Below, piece after piece: positions 8,501-16,123 of a stretch of 36,706 bases of DNA; the first letter of the stretch is position 1, and the number at the start of each line of letters is the position of its first letter. The stretch is from the NCBI GenBank assembly GCA_041497995.1, contig JBGQHM010000015.1, positions 1-36,706 on the forward strand, written 5' to 3'. The notes below the pieces were generated by a model. It had not been told where the DNA came from. It saw only the letters and a program-made list of their open reading frames with translations, and searched no databases. The translations under genes were made by a program, and so were the position numbers. Source of the DNA: DATKMS01 sp041497995 (lineage in GTDB: Bacteria > Desulfobacterota > Binatia > HRBIN30).

Positions 8501-9830
8501 ACAGGCCACCGCCAACGTTGTGTTGCAGCGTATTGTTGGAAAGGTCGATGAGGATCGTCGCGTCCGTGTCGGCAACCACGGAGGCGCCCACGGTCCCATT
8601 GCTCGTCAACGCGTTGCGCTTCAGCGCAACCGAACCAGCGCTGACAGCGTCAACGCCTGCGTTCTGGTTGCTCGCGATGGTGTTGTCGGTGACGTTCACA
8701 TTGGAGCTCTGAGCCACGCGCACTCCGTTCTTGCTGTTTGCCTGAATCGTATTGTCTCCGACGGTGAGCGGCGCGGCCCCGCGCACGAACACGCCATCGC
8801 CCCCGTTCGCTGTCAGGTCATTACTGCGAACCGACACCTTGGTCACCCCATCCCCGACGATCGTCACTCCGGTGGCCCCGCTCTGCACTACGGTATTCCG
8901 CTCAACAGTGACGGCGTCGGTGGCGACCACGTTGATGCCAGCGTCGATGCTGTTTTCGACGTCATTGTCGGTGATGTCGACGTCGGTCACGGCATCAGCC
9001 GCACTCGCACCGGTACCAGCTCCGATGCCCTCGTAGTTTCCACTGGCTGAGTTGCCCGCGATCGACACATTCGAGCTGGAACGCACGAGAATGCCATTCT
9101 CTTTGTTATCCTCGGCGGCGTTACCCATGATGACGCCGCCGCTCGCGTTGGTAACAAGCAGCCCATGGCTGCCATTGCCCATCATCTGATTGTTCGACAC
9201 CGCCAGGGTTGCTCCAGCACCACCGGAAATGGAGATTCCCGAGCTACCATTCCCCGCTGCCATATTGTTCTCGACGGTGATGATTCCTCCCGCCGTGATG
9301 TCGAGGCCACGTTTGTAACCGTCGCGCACCTGGGTATTGCTGATGGTCACGTCGCTACTGGGCATACCGAGGACATCTGATCGCACCTGAATCCCCGCGT
9401 CGACGGCTCCGACCACGGTGAAGCCGTCAATACGGATGGAGTGCCGCCCGGCGAGGAGGAACCCCGTCGTCCGAGGTGCTGGGGGCATGATCACGACCGG
9501 CCCTGCCGCGTCGCCGGTCACCGTCCCGTTCGTGTCGGCCAGGAACTCCATCATGTGCCCGCCGTAGCCGCTGCGCGCCGGCGTGATGTCACCATCCAGG
9601 AAGGTCCCGGGCCCAACAATGACCTTGTCCCCAGGATTGCTGAGCGACGCCGCTGCATGACTGATGGTGGCAAACGCGGTCGCCGGGCTGCGCCCGTTGG
9701 CGTCGTCGCTTCCTCCAGCGCGAACGTAAAATACGTCGGCACGCGACGCGTGGGCGGACAAACAAAACACCGCGACGCCCGCGACCCACGACCAGTGGGA
9801 CGCCGGCCGCCACGGCAGGTATTGATGCAA
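5508..9830 (-). CDS. Secreted right-handed beta-helix protein with three tandem modules
   Basis: This 1440-aa protein has an N-terminal signal peptide (hydrophobic residues about 14-27, likely cleavage after SAHASRA). It then consists of parallel beta-helix coils rich in N-N, N-x-V and G-I/V repeats. Three units begin with similar headers: VFYVRAGGSDDANG (about residue 33), VFVREAGNSSNDG (about 797) and VFVRASGNDRNNG (about 1133). Each is followed by a VxVGPGTF/Y-type strand and closes with D-I/A/L-GYHY. Such folds (pectate-lyase, mannuronan-epimerase and DUF1565-like) bind or modify polysaccharides outside the cytoplasm. No catalytic residues were identified, so a lyase, epimerase or structural role stays open. 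The start is TTG 9830: no ATG or GTG lies in frame before the preceding stop, and GGAGA sits 8 bases upstream. The gene overlaps the next glycosyltransferase by 4 bp. Confidence 0.88.
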   Translation of the reverse strand: MHQYLPWRPASHWSWVAGVAVFCLSAHASRADVFYVRAGGSDDANGRSPATAFATISHAAASLSNPGDKVIVGPGTFLDGDITPARSGYGGHMMEFLADTNGTVTGDAAGPVVIMPPAPRTTGFLLAGRHSIRIDGFTVVGAVDAGIQVRSDVLGMPSSDVTISNTQVRDGYKRGLDITAGGIITVENNMAAGNGSSGISISGGAGATLAVSNNQMMGNGSHGLLVTNASGGVIMGNAAEDNKENGILVRSSSNVSIAGNSASGNYEGIGAGTGASAADAVTDVDITDNDVENSIDAGINVVATDAVTVERNTVVQSGATGVTIVGDGVTKVSVRSNDLTANGGDGVFVRGAAPLTVGDNTIQANSKNGVRVAQSSNVNVTDNTIASNQNAGVDAVSAGSVALKRNALTSNGTVGASVVADTDATILIDLSNNTLQHNVGGGLFVVGAAGGSIADNTVEDHPADGIVVRLSTRLSFVRNHITRSNGNGLAVGVGTEQSGGSAFVLLGNQVTANAKAGITVFASGSLTASGNLVTHSGSTGLSIQSSGGVVNPIVSNNTIGTSGSHGVFLLGTNGGVVQNNVAFSNGDTGITLRSAPDVLIVNNLVYANAHDGLAIGTNDLAAPRAKILHNTAYANGGWGLLLGSNLAPSPGAIVVDNIFQLNQGDHMAPGTGIAVAGASTCGYVAGFNVNADGYGDGTPRNDYDIMADPLFLNPLGSDQQLGGDNFADDNFRLQQGRGGQTMRSPAVDAGAAPIADIGLTGTTARGDVPDAGVADIGYHYGAAADQQITVPTPYMPVFVREAGNSSNDGLAPERALKSIQAAAQRADAGGTVVVGPGTYAEGDIHPDQNRGTVTFFADATGIGTGDLPGAVLVDATNSCVVMGNPVACGTGFTLRNACNATVRGFTVMGAVDAGIQVREGSDDATVRDNVVFSSQRRGVESLGAEAPHIDNNLVYANGTGGIHVEQGNNADITNNTVYDNGDVGILIGGSGTSGPVLGASVLRNIVATNGSGVRVQPNSFGGYFTAFNVVPDGFGGNTPRADSDFVPDKGVQLFVNPPASGGTVTADTFLNDDFHLVESATNPALGIDYGARDTLLRGSTRSDGLPDVGPADAGYHYPFLYPGPLPISAPQIVFVRASGNDRNNGLSPRAAFGSIATALAATSGNGFIVIGPGVYREQRLLVGVAGRRNSVVTLLGDDDGRLTGDPAGKVVVDSGGHTAPTVAGPALIDGVRFTGARGPGLRVLRHAHGVTLRNSTVCGNSGAGVETSGDAVRVVNNLICGNGGTGVSVRLHGAREATQLLNNTVAANLQKGIVIRESGSPVSHALLYNNVVSGNLGTGITAHGVRRQAPAAGSNLNTDGYGARTRPGTGDVNLAPQFVAGAGEAAIGCDAADSLRVPPTSPVIDAGMRTAIELGLGTRSVTLAGDRDTGPTDLGYHYQQ
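5511..9737 (-). repeat. Three tandem beta-helix modules inside one gene
   Basis: Module 1 spans about 9737-7449 (some 760 residues), module 2 about 7448-6441 (some 335) and module 3 about 6440-5511 (some 310). All share the header (V-F-V-R-A/E-x-G-x-x-x-x-x-N/D-G), the GPGTY-like strand and the terminal GYHY. Modules 2 and 3 are shorter versions of module 1. They look like internal duplications followed by loss or gain of helix coils. Confidence 0.75.
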
Positions 9831-9849
9831 CTGCGCGTTCTCCGATTGC

Positions 9850-10029
9850 TTAGAACAAGGTGTAGATGAAGGGACCTAAGGCCGAGCTCTGCGCCGTCAC
9901 CATCAACCCACCAAACAGCAGCAGCACAAACACCATGGGAATCAGCCACCACAGCTTGCGCTGCCAGAGAAAGCCCATCAGCTCCCCAGCGATGCCAAAA
10001 CGTTCTCGCACTCCTTCAGTCAACTTCAT
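9850..10029 (-). CDS. Small DUF5989-type membrane protein (SxtK-like) of carbamoyltransferase loci
   Basis: A 59-aa protein starting MKLTEGVRERFGIAGELMGF. It has a basic-aromatic patch WQRKLWW, one transmembrane helix (about residues 28-46) and the end SSALGPFIYTLF. The W-x-R-K-x-W-W-L-x-P entry and the APFIYTLF-like tail are, from memory, the marks of the DUF5989 family, found beside O-carbamoyltransferases, including the small proteins of the saxitoxin (sxt) clusters. ATG 10029 lies inside the end of the SGNH gene (14-bp overlap) and has AAGGAG about 8 bases upstream. The stop is 19 bp before the TTG of the beta-helix gene. Function is unknown; a membrane partner or anchor for the carbamoylation enzymes is an inference. 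Confidence 0.85.
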   Translation of the reverse strand: MKLTEGVRERFGIAGELMGFLWQRKLWWLIPMVFVLLLFGGLMVTAQSSALGPFIYTLF

Positions 10030-11230
10030 TCCGTGCTCCTTGCTGTCGAGCCGGCACGAGGCCGTGCTGCCCGAGAAAATCCTTCAACACACTTGCCGCG
10101 AGGCGGTGGCCCGCCGCGGTCCAATGCCCGTCGTGATGGTAGTGCAGCGGCTCACTCCCGTGAGCCGCTGCAGTGCGAAACGGCGGAGCGAGTGCGACAC
10201 ACGGCACGCCGTGTTGCGCGCACCACGTCTCAACGCGGCGCTGCGGCGCGTCGAGATCCCAGCTCTGCGATTCCATGCGCGGATACGTCGCTTCCACCTC
10301 TTGCCACCACTGAGGGTACACCTGGTCACGCGAACTGACGATGGCAATTGTGAGGCGCGCACCGCTCGCCTCGGTCGCGCTCTGCAGCTCGCCGAGCAGC
10401 TGCTCGGTATGCTCCCACGCCTCCTGCCACTCCGGCGACGGCGCTGCCGCGTACACCCCGTAGTCGACCGGCACGCCATCGCGTTCCGCCACAGTCGGGA
10501 TGACATCGCGTTGCAGCAATCCGTGCCGCGCCAGCGCCTCCGCCAGCCACGGCTGTTGCGTGAGCAGGACCTTGCGGATGTAGTGGTACGCCCCGGAGCG
10601 TGCCAGTAGCGCGCGCCAACCGTGCAGCCGCTTGCGTGGCGCGTCGCCGACGACCTTCTGCAGTGTGCCATCCGTCGCGTACACCGGCTTGAGCTTGTCC
10701 TCCAAGGTCGGGCTGTTGTTCTTCACGTCATTCCCCGGATAGAAGGCCAGCACCACCAGATCAGGTTGGTAGCGCTGGCCTTCGTGCTGGAAGTACAGCA
10801 ACTCGCTCGCCGTGCCGTAGCCGCTAACTCCGGCACCCATCACCTCGATCCGCACGCCGTTGGGGTTGCCGCTGAGCAGCGGTTCCAGCACGCGCGGAAA
10901 GGTCGCTTCGAGCGGCACGTGCATGGCTTCAACAAACGAATCGCCGAGGATGAGGACACGAAACACCCCCGGCGCCTTCGCATACTCGCGCTCGACATCG
11001 CGGAGACCGTGGTGATTGATCTGCACGGGCACCACGAATTCGCGATCTTCCTGGGTCCACCATCCATGCTCTCCAGGAATCAGCCGCGCCCCGAGTACTG
11101 GGTCTGGCTCCCAGAAACGATCGGGCACCAGATGCATCCACCGCACGCCGACTTCGAGCAGCACCAACGCGAACAGAATGCCCACGCTGGCGAGGATCGC
11201 CCCCGCCAGCAGATCGCGACCGCGCCGCAC
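10016..11230 (-). CDS. Membrane-anchored SGNH/GDSL-fold hydrolase or acyltransferase
   Basis: This 404-aa protein has an N-terminal membrane anchor (about residues 9-27) followed by a probably periplasmic SGNH domain. Block I is VLILGDSFVEA with nucleophile Ser98, and YPGNDVKNNS fits the Gly/Asn blocks. Near the C-terminus HHDGHWTAAGH supplies the Asp/His pair of block V. Such proteins (AlgX/AlgJ-like, or the GDSL protein SxtL beside carbamoyltransferases) add or remove acyl groups on glycans. The start is GTG 11230, with AAGGAG 10 bases upstream inside the end of the carbamoyltransferase gene, which stops 6 bp earlier. Whether it esterifies or de-esterifies the polysaccharide cannot be told from the sequence. 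Confidence 0.88.
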   Translation of the reverse strand: MRRGRDLLAGAILASVGILFALVLLEVGVRWMHLVPDRFWEPDPVLGARLIPGEHGWWTQEDREFVVPVQINHHGLRDVEREYAKAPGVFRVLILGDSFVEAMHVPLEATFPRVLEPLLSGNPNGVRIEVMGAGVSGYGTASELLYFQHEGQRYQPDLVVLAFYPGNDVKNNSPTLEDKLKPVYATDGTLQKVVGDAPRKRLHGWRALLARSGAYHYIRKVLLTQQPWLAEALARHGLLQRDVIPTVAERDGVPVDYGVYAAAPSPEWQEAWEHTEQLLGELQSATEASGARLTIAIVSSRDQVYPQWWQEVEATYPRMESQSWDLDAPQRRVETWCAQHGVPCVALAPPFRTAAAHGSEPLHYHHDGHWTAAGHRLAASVLKDFLGQHGLVPARQQGARNEVD

Positions 11231-11236
11231 GCGCCC

Positions 11237-13018
11237 TCACGACTCCTTGCGAACAATGCAATTACCCATCACCAGCGCATCCATGCCGCTGCGCGAGAAG
11301 GTGCTGAAGGCATTGGCCGGCGTGGTGACGATGGGCTCTCCCTTCAAATTGAACGAGGTATTGAGGACAACCGGCACACCGGTGGCCTGACCGAAACGGT
11401 CGATCAGGTTGTAGTACAGCGGGCTCTCCGCCTTGTGCACCGTTTGCAGGCGCGCCGTCCCATCGACGTGCGTGATCGCCGGCAAGACGTCCGCTTGCCC
11501 GTCCTTCACATCGACCACGTACAACATGAAGCGCGCCGGATAATGCCGCGGCGCATCGGGGAGATCGAAGAAGCGTTCGGCGCTCTCCGCCAACACCGAC
11601 GGTGCGAACGGACGGAACGGTTCGCGGAACTTGATCTTGATGTTGACGATCTCCTTCATGTCGTGGCGGCGCGGATCGGCGATGATGCTGCGCGACCCCA
11701 ATGCCCGGGGCCCCCACTCGAAGCGGCCCTGGAACCAGCCAACCACGTGACCGGCCTGCAATTCCTCGACCACGCCATCGAGAAGATCTTCCTCTCGGGA
11801 GTATGTCTGGTACGGCATGCCGCAGCCGCGCGCGAAGTCGTTGACCGCGCCGTGGCTGAACTCCTGGCCCCAGTAAGCGTGCCGCATCATGAACTGGCGC
11901 GGCTTGCCGAGCGCACAGTGGTAGGCGTACAGCGCCGCACCGAGCGCACCGCCGCCGTCACCCGCCGCCGGCTGGATGTACACCTCGCGGATCGGCGTCT
12001 CTTTAATGATGCGGCCGTTGGCGACGCTATTGAGCGCGACACCGCCGGCCATACAGATACGATCGAGGCCGGTTTCCTTGTGCAGGCTGCGCACCATACC
12101 GAGCACGATCTCCTCGGTGACCTGCTGGATGCTCGCGGCGACGTCGGCGTAGTACTGATTCTTGGCTGCCAGCTCGTTAAAGTTGGACGGCTTGGGCTCG
12201 AAATACGCTGGATAGCCTGAGCTGGCGGTGAAGAAGTGCCACGACGGATTGCGCGGCTCGCCGAACAGGTCGGTGAACTTGCTGTTGTATGTCTGCGTCG
12301 ACGAATGGTGGAAGCAGAAATAGTCCATGTCGAGCCAGAAGCTTCCGTCACTGTCGAGCCGAATCAGCTTGTGGACCTTGTCGACGTACCGCGGCTCGCC
12401 GTAGGGCGCCATGCCCATGACCTTGTACTCGCCTTCGTTGACCTCGAAGCCGAGGAACGCCGTGAACGCGCTGTACAGGAGTCCGACCGAATGCGGAAAG
12501 CGCACTTCGCGCAACAGCTTGATCTCGGTCCCCTTGCCACGACCCATCGTCGCGGTGGCCCATTCACCAACACCGTCGATGGTGAGAATCGCCGCCTCGT
12601 CGAACGGCGAGCACAGAAACGTGCTCGCTGCATGCGAGAGGTGATGCTCGCTGAAGAGGATGCGGTCGCTGGAGATGCCCATCTCTTGCCGGATGAGATT
12701 CTTCACCCACAGCTTGTCCAGCAGCCACGTCGTCATCGCGTCGCCGAACACCTTCCACGACTTCGGCACGACCTGCAGCGACGTGGTCAGGATGCGCTCG
12801 AACTTGACGAAGGGTTTTTCGTAGAAGACGACGTAGTCGAGGTCATTGACACCGATGCCCGCGGTGTCGAGGCAGTACTGAATTGCGAGCTTCGGAAAAT
12901 CGGAGTCGTGCTTCTTGCGGCTGAAGCGCTCTTCCTCCGCCGCAGCCACCAACTCGCCGTCTTGCAGCAACGCGGCAGCCGCGTCGTGGTAGAAACAAGA
13001 AATACCTAGTATGCGCAT
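11237..13018 (-). CDS. O-carbamoyltransferase, NodU/CmcH/TobZ family
   Basis: The 593-aa protein starts MRILGISCFYHDAAAALL and contains AAAEEERFSRKKHD, FSEHHLSHAAS and LTIDGVGEWAT. His125, His129 and Asp148 keep the spacing of the TobZ iron ligands (His114, His118, Asp137). The C-terminal half has MAGGVALNSVANG, FQGRFEWGPRALGSRSI and NTSFNLKGEPIV, typical of the YrdC-like/carbamoyl-transfer region. These enzymes make carbamoyl-adenylate from carbamoyl phosphate and ATP and pass the carbamoyl group to a hydroxyl, here probably on a nucleotide sugar or a growing glycan, in the cytoplasm. Length is standard. It starts 4 bp after the upstream glycosyltransferase and forms a small module with the SGNH and DUF5989-type genes downstream. 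Confidence 0.95.
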   Translation of the reverse strand: MRILGISCFYHDAAAALLQDGELVAAAEEERFSRKKHDSDFPKLAIQYCLDTAGIGVNDLDYVVFYEKPFVKFERILTTSLQVVPKSWKVFGDAMTTWLLDKLWVKNLIRQEMGISSDRILFSEHHLSHAASTFLCSPFDEAAILTIDGVGEWATATMGRGKGTEIKLLREVRFPHSVGLLYSAFTAFLGFEVNEGEYKVMGMAPYGEPRYVDKVHKLIRLDSDGSFWLDMDYFCFHHSSTQTYNSKFTDLFGEPRNPSWHFFTASSGYPAYFEPKPSNFNELAAKNQYYADVAASIQQVTEEIVLGMVRSLHKETGLDRICMAGGVALNSVANGRIIKETPIREVYIQPAAGDGGGALGAALYAYHCALGKPRQFMMRHAYWGQEFSHGAVNDFARGCGMPYQTYSREEDLLDGVVEELQAGHVVGWFQGRFEWGPRALGSRSIIADPRRHDMKEIVNIKIKFREPFRPFAPSVLAESAERFFDLPDAPRHYPARFMLYVVDVKDGQADVLPAITHVDGTARLQTVHKAESPLYYNLIDRFGQATGVPVVLNTSFNLKGEPIVTTPANAFSTFSRSGMDALVMGNCIVRKES

Positions 13019-13022
13019 GTGC

Positions 13023-14243
13023 TCAGTGTGCCCTCGCCAGATTCTCGTAGATCGCCGTCATCGCCGCGACGTGTTGTTGGACGCCGAACTGCTGGCGCGC
13101 CCACGCTTGCGCGCGCTGACCGATCCGCTCGCGTAGCGCGCTGTCTTGCAGCAGCGGGATCAGGCGCTGCGCCAAACCAACAGCGTCGCCGGGTGGGGTG
13201 AGGAAGCCCGTCTCGCCATCGCGGATCAACTCCGGGACGCCGCCGGCGGCGCTAGCCACGACCGGTTTGCCCAGGAGCATTCCCTCCAAAATCACGCGCC
13301 CAAACGGCTCGGGCCGCGTCGACGTGTGCACGACAACGTCCAACGCATTCATGACGTCGGCGATATCGCTCCGAAAGCCGGTGGCCGACAGTGAGTTCTC
13401 CAGGTGCAGTTCTCGAACGCGTTGAGTAAGTCGGTCGTTGTATGCCGCTCCCGCCCGATGCACACCGCCGACGATGAACGCGTGCGCCTTGGGCACCTGT
13501 TCAACAATACGTGCCATCGCCTCGACGAGCACCGCCTGCCCCTTCCATTCCTGGATATTCCCCACCACGCCAATGCAGGGCGCGCCGTTGGTGATTCCCA
13601 ACTCTGCGCGTACCGCGGCTGCATCGCGCTGCGGTGCGAAAGCCGTTTCATCGAGCGCGTCGTAAACGACATGCGTGGTCCGTCCACGCACGCCGTGTTG
13701 CAGGCAATGCTGCCGAACCGCCTCCGTCATGCACACCAACGCGTCGACGTGGGTCGCCGCCCAGCGTTCGCGGTTCGAGTACTTTTCAAATCCTTTCACG
13801 TGACACACGCACGCTGTGCGCGTCAGCCAGCACGCCAAGACGCCATCGAAGTTGGCACGCACCCCGTTCCCAAGATGTACGACGTCCACGCCTGCCCGCC
13901 GGATCACACGAGTCAGTCGGAGCGCGGCTGGCAGCTCTTCGACCAAGAGGCGCATCGTCTGACGACCGAAGTGCAGGGCCGACTGCACGGCAGCGAAGGA
14001 TTTCGCCTGGTGGTAGCCTTCGTACTGTAGGAGTGCATGCTCCTTGGGTACGCGGCGCCGCTTCACGTGGTGCACCGGCACGCCGATGAGCTGCAACTCC
14101 TCCTCGATCGCCTTGCGCTCATACAGCACCATCGCGACACCGACGCGGGCGCGATCCAGGCCGCGGATCAGATGATAGAGCCCGGTGAGCGACCCGCCGA
14201 CGACACCGCCGGAGGACGCTTCGACGAATAGCACGCGCACCAT
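13023..14243 (-). CDS. GT4-family glycosyltransferase
   Basis: A 406-aa GT-B enzyme. The N-terminal half begins RVLFVEASSGGVVGGSLTGL with the glycine-rich loop. The C-terminal donor half shows VGVVGNIQEWKGQ, SDIADVMNALDVVVHTS and RPEPFGRVILEGM (E-x7-E), then PVVASAAGGVPELI. This fits a retaining GT4 acting at the cytoplasmic face on the repeat unit. The ATG at 14243 lies 9 bp after the stop of the HprK-like gene. Donor sugar is not predictable by eye. Confidence 0.92.
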   Translation of the reverse strand: MVRVLFVEASSGGVVGGSLTGLYHLIRGLDRARVGVAMVLYERKAIEEELQLIGVPVHHVKRRRVPKEHALLQYEGYHQAKSFAAVQSALHFGRQTMRLLVEELPAALRLTRVIRRAGVDVVHLGNGVRANFDGVLACWLTRTACVCHVKGFEKYSNRERWAATHVDALVCMTEAVRQHCLQHGVRGRTTHVVYDALDETAFAPQRDAAAVRAELGITNGAPCIGVVGNIQEWKGQAVLVEAMARIVEQVPKAHAFIVGGVHRAGAAYNDRLTQRVRELHLENSLSATGFRSDIADVMNALDVVVHTSTRPEPFGRVILEGMLLGKPVVASAAGGVPELIRDGETGFLTPPGDAVGLAQRLIPLLQDSALRERIGQRAQAWARQQFGVQQHVAAMTAIYENLARAH

Positions 14244-14252
14244 ACCGTAGCG

Positions 14253-15380
14253 TCACTGTCGCGAGCCCGCGACGCGTAGCGGCTGCTCCTGCATGAGCTG
14301 CATGATTGCATGCACCGCCGCAGTGCTCGTGGTGTCGGCGGCGAGACCGATCTCGTAACACCGTGCATCCGCTACCAGCCGCGCCAGGTGCGCCTCGCGC
14401 CGCGCCGCGAAGCCAGCAAATTGCAGCTGCTCCAGCACGGCGGCAAACGCCCAGTAACGCCGCAGATCGTTGATCATGAGATCGGCGGCGCTGAGCCGCT
14501 GATGCGCTTGCTCCGCGGAAATGCGCCGCACGTACGGCTCAGCTGTCCGCCGCGGGAACAAGATCAACGCGGCGCGGCCGCCTTCCGTCAGGTGCTGGGG
14601 TGGCATCTGGTAGCCGCGTCGTTCAAGCCCGAAGTAGCCGTCGATCGGCGGCAGCTGCTCGGCGGCAGCGCCCAACCAGTGTCGACTCCAGGCATCCAGA
14701 AGAATCGGTTCGTGCACAGCCCACACGTCGTCGCCATGGTGCAAGACGAAACTGTCGGACAGCAGTCGCACCCCCGGTGACAGCGCTAACGCCACCGCCA
14801 CCGTCGACTTGCCGACTCCGCTTGCCCCTGCGAGGAGGATCGCGCCAGCGTCCATCGTGACCGCGGCGGCGTGAATTGGGTGGAAGTCACGGGTGTGCTC
14901 CAGCCACCACCAACACGGATAGTACACCAGGTAGTACAGCAGCGTGGTGAAGCGGCGTTGGCGCAGCTCGGCACGCTGTGACCAGCGCCGTGCGCGACGG
15001 ATGCGATCGCTGAGCGGGCTGTTGCCGAGACGGTAGTAGAAATCGCCGTGCACCGTGAGCCGTCCATCGTTCCACGTGAATCGGAGAAACAGATCCCGCA
15101 GGTCATCGACGCGAAACCAGTGCAGCGTCGTACCATCCGTGTAGACGTCGCGGTCGACCCGTTCGAGACGGGCCGCCGTCATGCGATCGAGCCGCCGTTC
15201 CGCCGGCGGCTGACCGTCGTGCCAGGTGAGGGCGGCGGTCACCGCCGGCATGCTCACTGCACCCGCCGCCAGCGGCGCGAGATGCGCCGTCGCGTACGCC
15301 GCAAGGTCGGGCGCGTCGGTTTGAAACGCGAATGTCGCTCCAGCCAGGCTGCCGGTCACGCTATGGTTGGGCGCGGTCAT
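14253..15380 (-). CDS. HPr-kinase-like P-loop ATPase of a polysaccharide locus
   Basis: This 375-aa protein has an N-terminal region of unknown fold (about 1-165) followed by HPIHAAAV, a Walker A loop GASGVGKST (residues 185-193, Lys191) and a Walker B-like strand RLLSDSFVLHHGD (Asp209). Together these resemble the HprK C-terminal kinase fold as found in uncharacterised capsule-locus proteins. HPr and HprK phosphorelay genes are absent here, so it probably phosphorylates something else, perhaps a sugar or a protein, or acts as a NTP-dependent chaperone. The ATG overlaps the TGA of the upstream methyltransferase gene in an ATGA quartet. Function is not established. Confidence 0.72.
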   Translation of the reverse strand: MTAPNHSVTGSLAGATFAFQTDAPDLAAYATAHLAPLAAGAVSMPAVTAALTWHDGQPPAERRLDRMTAARLERVDRDVYTDGTTLHWFRVDDLRDLFLRFTWNDGRLTVHGDFYYRLGNSPLSDRIRRARRWSQRAELRQRRFTTLLYYLVYYPCWWWLEHTRDFHPIHAAAVTMDAGAILLAGASGVGKSTVAVALALSPGVRLLSDSFVLHHGDDVWAVHEPILLDAWSRHWLGAAAEQLPPIDGYFGLERRGYQMPPQHLTEGGRAALILFPRRTAEPYVRRISAEQAHQRLSAADLMINDLRRYWAFAAVLEQLQFAGFAARREAHLARLVADARCYEIGLAADTTSTAAVHAIMQLMQEQPLRVAGSRQ

Positions 15381-16123
15381 TTCTCACACAGCAGCATCCA
15401 CCCCGAGGGGTTGGTGCTGGGTACACGCTCCAGCGACGCGATCAGCGCCGTCGCCACGGCGTCGAGCCTCAGCCGTCGCAGCCGGTTGAGCCGACGCTGC
15501 ACGCTGAAATGCTTGATCATCCCTTCGATGGCGGCCACCCGGAAGCCGGCCTCCTGCAACTCCGCCTCGATCTCCTCGCGACGGTACAGCACGTCGTAGA
15601 TGTGATAGCTCTCCAACCCGCGCTTCACGCGGTACGGGTGGGACACGTCGCGGTTGAGGGCATCCACCATGAACACACCGCGCGGTCGGAGAACACGCCG
15701 CACCTCCCGGTACAGGCGCTGCCGCTCCGGCAACTGGAAGTGGCGCACGAAGCGCAACGTGTACACGGCATCGAACGACTCCGACTGGAACGGCAGGACA
15801 AAGGCATCGGTGCGCAGGAACGACCACGACCCGGCGGTACCGTTCATGCGCCGTTGCGCCGTTGCCAGCATCTCCGCGCTGCTGTCGACTGCTACCCCCA
15901 TGCGGACGCCGCGCATCGCCGCCGTCAAGCGGCCGGGGCCACACGCGATCTCCAGCACGGCGCCCGTCGCACGCGCCGCCAAGTGCTCGTTGAGGAACCG
16001 CACTTGCCGCCGGTGCAGCACACCGTTCAACGGCTGCCCCGTCCGCCGGCGCATGTAGTCTTCGGCAACGTCCTTGTCCTGATAGTAGCGTTTCAGCTCG
16101 TGTGGCCGATCGATCGGTTTCAT
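15377..16123 (-). CDS. SAM-dependent class I methyltransferase
   Basis: A 248-aa protein with motif I VLEIACGPGRLTAAM (about residues 56-70), motif II VAVDSSAEMLATAQ, and a motif IV region SESFDAVYTLRFVRHF. This is the Methyltransf_11/25 arrangement. It probably methylates a sugar hydroxyl or amine of the repeat unit in the cytoplasm, as implied by the neighbours. ATG 16123 overlaps the TGA of the epimerase gene by 4 bp, and its own stop overlaps the HprK-like gene by 4 bp, giving a run of coupled genes. Substrate unknown. Confidence 0.9.
   Translation of the reverse strand: MKPIDRPHELKRYYQDKDVAEDYMRRRTGQPLNGVLHRRQVRFLNEHLAARATGAVLEIACGPGRLTAAMRGVRMGVAVDSSAEMLATAQRRMNGTAGSWSFLRTDAFVLPFQSESFDAVYTLRFVRHFQLPERQRLYREVRRVLRPRGVFMVDALNRDVSHPYRVKRGLESYHIYDVLYRREEIEAELQEAGFRVAAIEGMIKHFSVQRRLNRLRRLRLDAVATALIASLERVPSTNPSGWMLLCEK

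Noticed and set aside
7944..9050. Plus-strand 368-aa frame opposite the beta-helix gene
   Set aside because: Composition is that of an antisense shadow of repetitive beta-helix coding sequence; no ribosome-binding site or family motif.
10622..12220. Plus-strand 532-aa frame opposite the carbamoyltransferase and SGNH genes
   Set aside because: His/Arg-rich shadow; both antisense genes are clearly real and conserved.
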